Below, piece by piece: positions 10,850 to 22,281 of a DNA stretch of 64,000 nt (position 1 is its first letter; every line of letters begins with the position of its first letter). The notes beneath the pieces were generated by a model that was given only the letters and a program-made list of their open reading frames with translations, had not been told where the DNA came from and did not search any database. The stretch spans positions 744,001 to 808,000 of the forward strand of contig JAUFSD010000006.1 of NCBI GenBank assembly GCA_033030425.1, given 5' to 3'. Source of the DNA: Verpa conica (lineage: Eukaryota; Ascomycota; Pezizomycetes; Pezizales; Morchellaceae). The position numbers and the translations under genes are program-made.

Positions 10850-13121
10850 TTAAGCAATCCTGTGCCCCGGTCCTCCAGTTCCCCTCCTTTTGTGCTTATT
10901 GCCTTTCCGATGCGAGCTATAGAAAATACCCGCCAATCCAGCCCCAAACAGAATAGCCACCATCACAGCTGTCCCGATCTGTACTGATCTCGGGTGACCG
11001 ATGGTCCATATCAATATCCATAAAATCGCCGATATTACACATAACAGAGTAACTTTCCACACCTTCTTTATGAGCCATAAAAAGTACTCGAGAGTCGGAA
11101 TATGTGCGCCAGGAGGTATATTTGTTTCTTCCCGGACTTTCTCGGGGATGCGCTCTAATGCATAATTAATAACCCTGCTATGGACAAATATACGAAATCC
11201 GTATGATCCGATAAGGAGGCAAATTGATACTATGATCCACTGATACGGTTTATAATTTTCGGCCATTCCCTGTTATTTTGACTTTATGAGGACCCAGGGT
11301 TTAAGTTTATTCTGGAAGAAACTAAGTTTGGGGGGGCCTTACTGGAAGTTGCATGCTAAAAACTGATGTTGCGAATCCTAAGGGTATGAAAAGGAACGCC
11401 AACTCAGTGAGTCTGGATATGCTCTCAGCTTGTGTGATAGCCCTCTGACTTTCCACAATGGCTATTGACGACATTAAAGCACTAAAAGTACTCTCAGTAC
11501 GATTTTTTAAGCCCTCAACATGGTCTAGAATATCTTTGAATGCCCGCTCAAATTTACCGAGCCTGTACTGTTCAATGACTCTAAGAGCTGTGCGGATCTT
11601 TTCACTATCATCAACGAGGTTCTTTCTCCAGGAACCTAGTATTATACGCCATATAACAAGTTTCTTTTGGAGTATGTTGTTGTCCGACATGAGAGTATCG
11701 ACTTCATCAAGAAACTTATCCATCTCTCTGAGGACACTATTCCAATCATCGATCATGAAATGGAATGGTATATTAAGGAAACTCGAACTTGATGTCAATT
11801 CCAGATCATCAAAATCTATCCCACTGCTCTTCTCTTTAATTTCTTTGATCCTAGTAATGTAGTTGACGAGTTGGTTCCGTGTATAAGGGTTGTTTGTTTT
11901 TTCGGGTTCGTAACTGGAGCCGTCAAATTCTAGGAAAGATGGAGTTGGCCATAAATTTCGGGAGTTGTAGTTGTATAGGACATTGTACCTCGAGCCGGGT
12001 GTTACTCTTACCGGGTCAAGTAAAAAGACCCCTAGAGGTTGTAAGTACTGGTCCTAGTTTCATTTATCTAAGTGAGGATTGATTTACCGGTCCATCCATA
12101 GGGGTCATCCTTTCGAAAAAATGACACCCTTTCTTCCGCGGCAACAACAGTCTTAGACTCTCTCTCCATTATATGCTCTCCAATGGCATCAAATGGCCGA
12201 AAAATATTATTATATTGGTGACTATTTTCAGCAACAGATTCATCCCTAGTACTCCCAACTGGTCTACTAGAAATTTTAAAACTTTCTATAGGAGTAATTA
12301 TTGGCGGCGACCTACTGACCCAAGCATGGTGTAAAGCACTTCTTTTCCATGTTAATGAAAATGACTTTTTCGAATTCAATAGGAATGGTGTGGCTGGGAG
12401 AGTATCTCGTATTTCTACTAGGTGATTATTCCTCCCCAATGTATACTTCGTACCGATAAGCTGTTCAGCAAAGAAATTTGGGTCGAGGTTTAGTGAAGAA
12501 CCAAGAACTTCAATCATAGCTGGCGATAAGTCTTCGACGAGAAATAATCGTACAATGACATCAGTAGGCTTCGGTTGCTGGAGAAACGCCCTCAAAGAAC
12601 TATATCCAAGTCTCTTCCCTCGAGGCTCAAGCGGGTCAAGACCAAAATGCTCGTCTATTGATTTCGAATCCCCGAAAATGTAGGGTTCTGAGCAGGCCCA
12701 GTCCTCTTTGATATCCAGTACGATAACGTCTACTTTATCGGGATTTAGGCAAGGTTGAAAAACAGGCTGTAATATCTATATTTTTCACCGAAAATTATAA
12801 TTTTTAGCATTAGCTTTTCTTTCTACCCCTTCCACAATTTTTTGTACTCACCGGTGAGCTAATTGCTACACGCTTAACATACGAAAGGTAGCTCCCTGGG
12901 GGAAATGTTAGTGGATGTATTGCCGGATACTCATAAGGAGCATCCGTTTCGCCACCCAAAGGAGCGGTAGCCCCAGAGTTTGAAATGGGCAAATTGCTGC
13001 CGCTTGGGGCTGGGTGTTTGGAAGACTGTATTATTGGCGTAGGCAATGTGGGTAGCGAGATGGTGGAATTATTCGAATGATGTCGCGATGCCATCGGAGC
13101 TGGTAGTATGGGGTCACTCAT
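10850..13121 (-). CDS. Fungal CorA-like metal-ion transporter-type membrane protein
   Basis: Exons 13121-12852, 12766-12088, 12031-11343 and 11269-10850 (minus strand) give 685 residues. The N-terminus is Ser/Pro-rich and low complexity. The middle is a soluble domain, and a long helical stretch (residues about 420-540) leads into a hydrophobic helix LAFLFIPLGFATSVFSMQ, the usual layout of fungal CorA-like proteins. Further membrane helices follow (WIIVSICLLIGSYGF, VTLLCVISAILWILIW, VMVAILFGAGLAGIF). CorA proteins carry Mg2+ or other divalent ions across membranes and use a GMN motif after the first helix; here the position reads SMQ, so transport activity is doubtful. Exon 3 was placed by phase: the acceptor at 12033/12032 is the only one giving an open join. 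The family assignment is fairly sure, the substrate is unknown. Confidence 0.82.
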
Positions 13122-13967
13122 AACCACAAAGCGCTAGCGGATGCGGGATGATATCCTATCCTATCCTAGCTGGCTTCCTAAGGATCTCTTGTACAGCGTT
13201 GAGGGTGGAGGTCCACGTATGGAAGGGCCTCTGTTATGAGTTGACGTTGTTTACAAAGGCTTGGCAGATCAGACCTGCATGGTCCCGTTCGAAATAATCT
13301 ACGTTTACGGGTAAATACAATTCCGATTCAGTCGGCATAACCCATCAAAATAGAAAATCGAATTTTTATTACGAGAAATAAGCTCTGTTTACGCAATCTT
13401 CCGCGGAAAAGCTTAAAGGGCTAGGATGATCTCTCACCGGTAAGAGCCTTATGCGGAAGGCGCCTCTACTACTCATAGTTTTGACGGGACCCTTAGAATA
13501 ATTTAGTTGGCATATCACGCTTTTACTTCTACAGGTTTCCCGGGAGCCAAACAGTTCTATAAGCTCTACTGGGGAAAAACCCGCAAATTCCAACATCTAA
13601 TTATATGCAAAGAAAACTAGAGTCTTCCGATTCACCAGTCATATATCCAATAATCTTCTTAATATTTTACTGAAAATCTGGTAAATAATATATAACGCAA
13701 GCTCCCGAATATGCAGTGCTAGCATTGCTGGCCATATTAATGTAGTATGTAACTTGAGATGTATGATACATGTAGTCATAGCACCTTAGAAACTACGGAT
13801 ATGGTAAAAGCTAGAGTAGATCACACACGCCACATCCCATAGACCAACCACGACAACTGGATCTACAAACACCCCTTTGGGGCCCAAGCATACATCCTCA
13901 TATGGAGAGAGCATACACGGGGTCTAGTAGAGTACCCTCAAGCTTTTAATTACTAGCTCAATATATA
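13122..13967. other. Intergenic upstream region of the CorA-like gene
   Basis: The promoter and 5' UTR of the minus-strand CorA-like gene should lie here. The only open frame (13369-13596, minus) is 75 codons with no recognisable motif, and I do not call it a gene. Confidence 0.4.
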
Positions 13968-14212
13968 CTCGTAGTCGTCAAGCGTTTCCGGATTATGGTA
14001 ACTGGGAGAGCGACATGTCTCTCTTACCAGCTCACATTCTGAGCTTGTGGGGCCTGTGCAATTGGTTAAACATAAGAACTATCTTTTCTTAATCGTCGGT
14101 TCAGCGTATCACTGTAGTCCCTTTTGACCTACACCCTGTTTATCTGGTGGATCTCAGTGAGCGACATTACGCTCCCAATCACCCTATTCCGTAAACGCTT
14201 GACGACTACGAG
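13968..14212. mobile_element. TA-flanked TIR element, 245 bp (MITE-like)
   Basis: The first 20 bases at the left end (CTCGTAGTCGTCAAGCGTTT) are identical to the reverse complement of the right end. Weaker pairing continues to about 50 bases through a TGGGAG block. TA borders both sides (13966-13967 and 14213-14214). The GTCAAGCG core of the repeat recalls Fot1/pogo-type ends, which is a resemblance from memory and not a search result. There is no open frame inside. Confidence 0.8.
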
Positions 14213-14214
14213 TA

Positions 14215-17200
14215 TAGGGATTTTTTAACGGCTAAACTCTAAATATAATTACTGAGGGGGTAGGATTATAGACGCCAACCTGATACATACCCATAGTTTT
14301 TCCTCCGTGACTTTTATCCTATGGCTTTATGTTCATAAGGGTAGTTGATATGATAACTAAACAAGATTACCTCGAAATCGCGGAATTATCGGGTATAAAA
14401 GTGTAATATCTGTAAATAAAATTTATTACATGCGTGGTGAATTGATATAAGGGGCTAGCAGTAGGAATTTCACGGAGCTACTGACTAAATCTGGCCCGCA
14501 CACAGAAAATAGCTGCAGGGTTAAGGCGTGATCCTTGGTAGGAGTGAAGGATTCGATGTAATAGAGTCATATTAAGGTACTTAGAACAACTAACTTATAT
14601 GATACCCCCCCACATTATAGCCTATAGGCTATACATATAGTTACTAAACAAACTCGAAACGCTTCGTCTAACTCGGGTGTCATATCCGAGTGACATCTTA
14701 TGATTGGAAGGTAGGCCAAATCATTGACTTATTGAGCCTCTTATAGGGTCGATCTGTCCGCATTACTGATCTGCCAAAGTTACACCGCATTTTGATCTTC
14801 CTTTACCTACTTAAAATTCATTCTGCCTTATACCCCCAAAATCATGCGTTGTCACCCAGTCAACCTACACCCTTCTGGGCTCCAATTCTAGGATCGCTTT
14901 TCCGGAAATCGACATGTACCCCGCAAATTACTGGGGCCCGGGAAAGCTTCGCCGAACCGCTTTGCGTTGAAACCTTCTACATATCTTATGCAAGGCAAAG
15001 TTCATCGAAATCACATTAAATGGTATGCTGGTGCACGTACAGCAGCTGCGGCAAAGATACCCCTAGCTATTGATCGGACCAAGGAGTAACCTCCCCGATG
15101 AGTAAAAGGAGGCTACACCTCAAACAATTTTAAATTCTTGTTTCATCTCCGAGATCGTACATTTTATAAACACACATATTTTCTCGATAGCTGTCTTCCA
15201 CTTCTAGCTGCCGGTGTTTGACGGATCCATGGAGGGACCAATACTATTACGTCTTAGCAAGGTTGCACGTGGCGATAAAGGAAGTTGGTGGAATTGTACT
15301 AATGACAAGAGTAATCTGGGGATGCCTTCTGCTCGTAACAGCATTTTATTCGCTCTGACCTAGCAACTTGCTTGGACTTGCTTGGTCATGCTTGCATGTT
15401 CTTTATGCTGCCGTGAGTAGAATATCCGGGGAAGTACTGCATGTCGGCCCTGATCGTCCGTGCGTAGCCATGTTTCTTCCTGATGCGGGGATCCAGGCCT
15501 CCATGGAGAAGATCGGGATCTTCCCTTTAGATCTTGGACAGACAGATGATTCGTAAGCTTTGGAAGGCCTTGAGAACCCAAGGTCTGAGGATGTAGGCGC
15601 TTGGTAGGTCAAATAAGCCTTACCGTATGCTTGGTAGCCCGGACTTCTTCTCACGTGGGCATCTCGCCGCCTGTGACAACTCACTATTTAGTTGGGTAGC
15701 CGGCCTATGTTTGAGGTAATTCCCCAAGTGGGAGATTGTAAAGAAGAAAAGAAAGGAGACCCAACCGCATGGCTCCTGAATGTCTTACATAAAGTTTTGT
15801 GGGGAACGGATCTCGGGAGGTGAGCTGCCGGGCTGCTTTTTTCTCTGTGGCTAAACTCCGGTACTTGTTTTGGTATTACTTTTTTGTGTGTGCGAACACG
15901 TGGATTTTTTTCCTTTTGAACTGCAAAGTCGAGCAAGGCCCGCTGGCCGTGACTCAATACAGCCACAAACGGAGTGCTCGAGCCGACCACCGAATATTCT
16001 TCCTATTGCCCCTTTATGTATACGTACTCCAGCTGTAATTTCCTTTGCTAATTTCAGTCACTGCGTGACAGGAGGTCACGCCGCCTTTTATTTCTTCCCA
16101 GGGTCCATACACACCGCCATAGTGGAGAGATTCTAGTTTGTAGAGTAGAGTATAGGTATCCGTATTAGCTGTTCATCAGTAGCTCCAACAGTAGGGGTTT
16201 TATTCCCTCGGCTAGTAGCACTTCAGTCCCTAGGTTCCATAGTGGCGTAGTAAAATTCCTTCCTGAAGTTAGCTAGCCTTGAAGAAAAAAATCTTCAAAA
16301 CAAAGTCATACCTGATGCAATTCGGCAAGGGCAGCCGCCATCTTACAATGACGGGCAACGGTCGTAACCCCAAGGTTAGAGACGGATTGTTTTGCCAGAC
16401 AATTTTGTATTGCCACCGCACACTGGAATTCTAGGCTCCGTGAAAGGCCGTGCGCCAGTGTCACTGCGCTTGCATGATTTACGTAACCGTCCGGGAACAA
16501 AACACATGGGCCCAAGCACGTAAGTCCAACCTAAAAAAGTACCAGCTCCCAAACCTTCCCACCTGACATGCTAAACGGACATCGTGAGAAATACCCTGTT
16601 GGGTTTCTGTGAGCTAAGATTTACTCAACAATTTGGCTGGCAAGGGCACCCCTTGTGGCAACCCAATTCGCTGCCGGTCTTGAGATTGGAAGAACTTGAA
16701 ACCGGGGGAAAATTCCTTGGGGCGTGTGCAATAAATGACCCGAGTGCACTTTATGAGTTGGATTGGTTCCAAAAAGAGGCTCGTTTGTCCGCACCGCCGG
16801 AGTTTGAAGTATTAAACATGTACTTCGTATGCACCATGCCGTTCCGAGGTCTGTAAGGACAAAGGTGACAAGCAGGTATCCAAAAGAAATGTTCTCATGA
16901 GTGCTCTTTATACTAGAGCCGATAATCATAAATTTGTCTGGAAGTTCCTAGTGAGGATGGTAAGGCGGATTGTTTACTACGTCGACGCACAAATCGCCTG
17001 GAACAAAACTAAAAAAGAAACAAACGTGAAATCGACGATCCAAAATTTCCCGGAAGCGAAAAAGAAAGGATGAAAGAAAACAAAACCCCAGATTCTGCAA
17101 GGATGCAGCCGCACAGACAAACAAGCGAGACAGCTGGGATGAGGTCATGTGTTACAAGAGCCCCTGGCTTCTGGTGAGGCGCTGCTTGTGTTTACAATAA

Positions 17201-17880
17201 CTGCGATTACGAGTATCACCGCGTTGGGTTGAACAGCATCGCCAGTAGAATTGCAACTCGGATGAGCTGAAGCCACACCAGCCGACCTCCGTCAGATCCA
17301 TCAGGCGGACATCCCTTTCTGTTATTTAATTCTAGTTTACTTATTTACCGAGTATCCAGTCTTCGGTTGGCATAAGGTGCACGTGGTGCATTGGATTGCA
17401 ACTTATTAGTCATAGATTGATCGCAAACGGGAAGGGCAATGCGGAGGAGGCCATCTTTTATGGTGGGACTGGGGAAAAAAGTCAGAGGACAGGACTGAAG
17501 TCCGGCTGTTCCAGTAACCTTGCAAGTGGCGGTCTGCACCGTGCGAAGTGCAAGAGCTTCTGGTTGTAGAGTATTGTACGGGCCGTTGTAGTGGGAGCTC
17601 CCAATCCCCGACGGGAATGGCGTCAGACATCGTGGTTTCCGAATTGTCAGGAATTGGCAGGCATGAGACGGAATTGGCTTGCCCGGTAAAAAAAAACTGT
17701 GCGTATGGTGTGTGTGGTGTCCGAGCTCTTTGCCATTCCCCACTGCCTTAAAAAAAAAAAAAGATGGAAAGCCCAGCGTGACTGTCCCGCTGCCCAGGCT
17801 AAGCATCGATTCAGTCACCACCCCCTCTTGTAATTAGCTTCTTTCATCGACCTCACCCTGCGTAATTCTAATAGGTAGGG
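14215..17880. other. 3.7 kb gene-poor region
   Basis: I find no gene. Open frames are short, overlap on both strands and carry no recognisable motif. Base composition shifts from AT-rich (14.2-14.8 kb) to nearly balanced (15-17.8 kb), which could mark a decayed gene, a non-coding transcript or a long promoter region for the F-box/LRR gene. Small features are a CTTGCTTGGA-type short repeat near 15366 and a 13-base A run at about 17750. Confidence 0.35.
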
Positions 17881-17887
17881 TATAAAG
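17881..17887 (+). promoter_or_regulatory. TATA-like box
   Basis: TATAAAG lies 60 bases before the start codon of the F-box/LRR gene, after a balanced-composition upstream region. Position and sequence fit a TATA element, but no transcription start is known. Confidence 0.4.
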
Positions 17888-17946
17888 AAGGCATCCCGCT
17901 CATCTTGAGGAGACCACTATTACCCTTCTGACATTCAACACACACA

Positions 17947-19595
17947 ATGCCCGGAAACGCCACCCATATACTCACTGAAGATTTAACTACAAGCCTCTGC
18001 CAGTCCTTCATCTCTAAACCCATTATGGCTCCATCTCACAAGTCTTTTTGCTCTCCACATCCTATGGATGACGTGAAGGTTCATTCTGAATGTAGACCAG
18101 TATCAGAGAAGGGACGTGCTCCGATTGAACTACTTCCCATAGAGATATTTGGTAAGTTTCATCATTGATGCCCCGCTATCTCGAAGATTCCGTACTAACT
18201 TAATCTTCAGACCAAATTATCCCATACCTCGCAATTGATACTCCTAGTAATGGCTATGCCCCAAGAAACAAGGATCTTACATCTTGCCTCCTTGTCTCGA
18301 GGGCATTCCATTGTGCCACACTTTCAACACTCTACGCAAACGTTACATTCCCTCACTCCACAATCTTCTCAAAGTTCCTTGCTCATATCTCAAGATACCC
18401 GGACCTGGGCGAGTTAGTGAAGCGATTGGACTTCTCTCATTTTACTTCAGTGGGCTTGGGGAGGACAAGGAGAATGAACTCAGAGATCCAGAAATTGACT
18501 GCTACGACCCTTCGTAGGTGCCTTGATCTTAATCCCAATCTCCGAGAATTCTTTGCCTCGGAGGCTTTGGACGATGATATGGATCAGAAGGTTCTAGAAA
18601 AGCTTTTCTGTGACCTTCCCCGGCTGAATGCGGTGGATTTCTGTGCTGCCTCTTCAGCTGTTTTTGTTAGTGGCTTCATGAGTGCAGTCTCTCCAAACAA
18701 TCCCTTGCTGCCCGAAGTCATGCCAATTAAAAGGCTTGGTCTTCATGGATGTACTACTCTTCCCCCATCCGTCTTTGCTACTTTGTTACCTCGTCTCTCT
18801 AATTTGACCCATCTCGACTTGACCCATACCCAAATCACCGACGGAACCCTCCACGCTATCCCACAGACTGCAAGACTCACTCATCTCTCACTGTCAAAGT
18901 GCAACCGTTTGAAGGGGCCTGCGGTCGTCGACTTCCTGATCAATCATCCATCTACTCAAGGTTTAATCCATTTGAATCTACTCTATGATACTGGGAGATA
19001 TCGTCTCCTCACCAGTGCAGATGTAGATGAATTGCTTCCAGAGCTCCCACAGACTCTCCGCTCCTTGAATCTTTCTGGAGCAAAAATAAATTCTACCCAT
19101 GTGCCCGAGCTCCGTCGTCTTGCGAAGCAGCTTGAAGAGCTATCTATCGGGAATGCAGATCTTTCGGTTGTGGATATGAACACCATCATTGGACAAGGAG
19201 ATGATCTTGACGAGCCAGAAAGTGATAGGACTAGAAGGTCCACTCTACGCTACCTAGACCTCACCGGAGTTACAGCTATCACGCCATCGTCACTTATGGA
19301 TACTAGTGGTTGCGCGCTCCTTACATCAGCCTCGTATCCACTCCGCGTTCTAGAGCTCGGTGAGAAGGTCATCGATGGTCTGAAGGATAGACCTAAATCG
19401 AGCAAGAGGCTTGGATGGGTTATCAAGAGCCAACATAGGAGATCTTGGTACGTTAAAGATCGAAAAGATATCTCAGATGACGACGACGGCAGCCGCGCTT
19501 GGAAGATGGGTGGTAGATGGTGGGGAGGAAGAAAGGTTGGAATGGGCCAAGCTGAAATCAGTGGAATCTACGGATACTATGGTTTCGGTAAATAA
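17947..19595 (+). CDS. F-box / leucine-rich-repeat protein
   Basis: Exons 17947-18151 and 18211-19595 give 529 residues; the intron is 59 nt with a TACTAAC branch site. An F-box-like segment (IELLPIEIFDQIIPYLA... LLVSRAFHCATLSTLYANVTF) spans residues about 58-110. Irregular leucine-rich repeats follow (for example LTHLDLTHTQITDGTLHAI, LTHLSLSKCNRLKG, LIHLNLLYDTG, LRSLNLSGAKIN, LRYLDLTGVTAI) to about residue 430. The C-terminus is Gly/Trp/Arg-rich. F-box proteins recruit substrates to SCF ubiquitin ligases through Skp1, and the repeats normally bind the substrate; the target here is unknown. The start ATG is the first after a TATA-like element and is followed by an unstructured leader. Confidence 0.85.
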
Positions 19596-22281
19596 ATGGC
19601 CATTAAATTGGAATGCGAGTCGGCAAAAGCATAACTACGAGTTTATGCTCCTACTATCTCCAAAACCTTCAGGTTCTTGAGAATTTGTATATTAGTGTGT
19701 TCCTATCCTATTTCATTTTTTCATTTTTGGCTTTCAAGGTGTTCCGAGCGTCTCTTCTCTTTCAATGTTTTTCTTTTCCTGCATAGCATTTTACTCTGGC
19801 GCCTCTTTATTTGCGGAGTACTCCCTCGGTTTCTTCAAAGTTTTCAGATTTCATTTTAGGTTAGGGCTTAAGTTACGTTCTGGAGTTTGTTTATCCGTTT
19901 TTATGTCGTGGATATTCTCTTTTGTATCCGCGTACAGAGATGCAGTATAGTTACAAAAGTAATTAACAAAATTTGCCTATCTAGAGAAGTGTGCTAAAAA
20001 AAAAAAAGATTAGACCAATTCCCCCTCACCTTGTCATGCTCAGGTTGTGCGTTGTCTATATCACGAGCACTGGGGTTAGAGCCTTCTACCACCTGTTGTG
20101 ATATCCGAAACGCAGGCTCTTCGGGCCCTGCCGAGTAGATGAATTTAAGACCCTGCTCTGGTGCGGCGGCCAAATAAGCGCGGCATGAATTGTCACTCGT
20201 AGCGACGTGTTCCCTTTAGTTCCTCCGCAAAAAGTTAAGAAAAGCAATTATACACTTAACGGTTACACCGTAGGCTCATAGAGCAAAATCAGCTGAGAAA
20301 AATGGATTCTTGTCAAAACCTCAGTGATAGACACGAACTTAGAATCCGATCGACTTGAAATATGATCAAAAAGGCTAGTGAAGATCGAGGGGTCGCGACC
20401 TTAATCACATATTGAGCTATGACCAAGCCATCGGGAGAGCAGGCATTATTTTGGTGGTGTGGTAGATCCCTATAGAACAAAGTGCGCCCCCTGGCTGCGA
20501 TTGCTGGTGATCTTCAGATGTACGGTCTGTGTGTATTATTATATGTCACTATAAGACACTCTGACGTAGGCGGAGCAGGGAAATAAAAAAACCAAGTTGT
20601 TGAGCCATGAGTGAGATTTCATGACCTAGAATTATACACTTGTGAGGTCATGGCTTGGAAGACGCGATCAGGGTACCTCGGTTGAAAACAGGGATCGGTG
20701 TTGACTGAGAGCCTTTGGTGTAGAGTACGTACAGTACACCGAAAGAGATATAGAATAGACGGGTTTGAAATAAGACTATCTCCCAAGACGGATGAGGCTT
20801 GCATAAAGAGTACTACTCACCTGCAGGTCAGTGGTCCATAAATATGTACTATTAGAAGTGCCGAGAAATGAGGCGTTAGGATAAACAGTAATCTGGTTAA
20901 CGACGATATTGTAGATGTTTTACGAAAGTCCATCCGTGGGAAAAAAGAAAGAAAAAGCCTTTAATATATCCTTATGGAACGATCTACTTGTTTGGGCTAT
21001 TTTTTTATATCTCTATAACTGGTGTACAGGGGCCAGGGCTAGATCATTACCTATTCTATGTAGTCGAAGCTAGGTTTGGGACGCAATCAAATTCTCCGCG
21101 GCTTATAATCTTTTTTTCTTGTAGTGATGGATGACTTAGACAGTAGGGACATAAGGTTGCCGTTAGGGGTATTTTAAACCGGACCAAGGTTTCGAAGTGA
21201 ATTTTTTAATGCTTTTTTCTTTTCTTTCTTTTTCAAACCCGCTCATAATTGTTTTTGGACTGTGGAAACTCGGCAGATCCCCTCTTTGCGGATAATAGCC
21301 GGGCAAAACAGATCTGCTTTTCCTTGTTAGCTTCCGGTGATCGTCGTATTTGGTCATAAGATAGTGGAGGTAAATCAATTCATCTGTTCTAGGTTCGGGA
21401 GAGCGGGTGTTTCGGATGCTGGACCCTTCTCTTTTTTTTGTCTTTCTGAACCTTATAGGCCTTACTTTCTGAACCTAGAAGGGCCGAAAAAGAAAATTCT
21501 ATGAGCGCTTTAGGCTAGAGTAATTAGAAGACTCGTCTTTGATATTTCGGATCATCATACCGTCGGATACTGTTGAAAAATTACACAGCAGCGAGCGAAA
21601 TACGCCAATTTTAAGTGTTAGTACAATTGGGATCCAGTTTCTAAACAGTCATAGCTAATAATCCATATGACCCTCACAGTGGTACTGCACTTTTACGGCA
21701 ATATGCGGGGGGGATTTATTCTGAGGTCTTATCTTGACCTGATACTGTAACTACTGGTTTTATCCCTATAGCATGGATATCAGCCGGGTGCTTATCAGTT
21801 ATAGGATACAAGCAGGTGGTCTCGGAGTTTTCAAGTTGGTGGGACACGATACAAGTATCAGCAGACATCAGTTGTGAAACGAGTAACTTCTTTGTCTTGG
21901 GCATAGTGCTATCTCCGGCTAGAAGTCTCGTTTGGGCTTTTTTTTGTAGTAAACCGCAATAACAGCTATACAGAGAAGATTGTTTCAATAGCTTTGTACT
22001 ACGCTCCAAAACAATCGCTTATCTAGTGTTAGGGGTTTTCTTAGGCTATGTGCCTAGAAGGGGAACTGTTTCTATTATACAAAACTTAAAGTAGATATCA
22101 TTGACACTCTGGTCCGGGTAAGTGATTTGACAGCTCTTTACGTTACCCTACCCTGAGTCATTCTCACATTTCCCCTCCCCCGCAGTATAGCCTTATCGAT
22201 TGAGCCCCTCCACCCCACCTCAAGCCTCAACAATCAGCTAATCACCACCCGAGGGACCTACCTCAAAAGAATAATCTAAAT
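19596..22281. other. 2.7 kb intergenic region, no gene seen
   Basis: This stretch holds the 3' region of the F-box/LRR gene and the promoter of the PheRS gene. Open frames are short and unrelated to known proteins. Two short inverted repeats occur: one with arms TTTGGTGTA/TACACCGAAA near 20717-20747, and one with arms CATGACCT/AGGTCATG near 20619-20652. A pyrimidine-rich tract near 22165-22210 is probably promoter sequence of the downstream gene. Confidence 0.4.
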
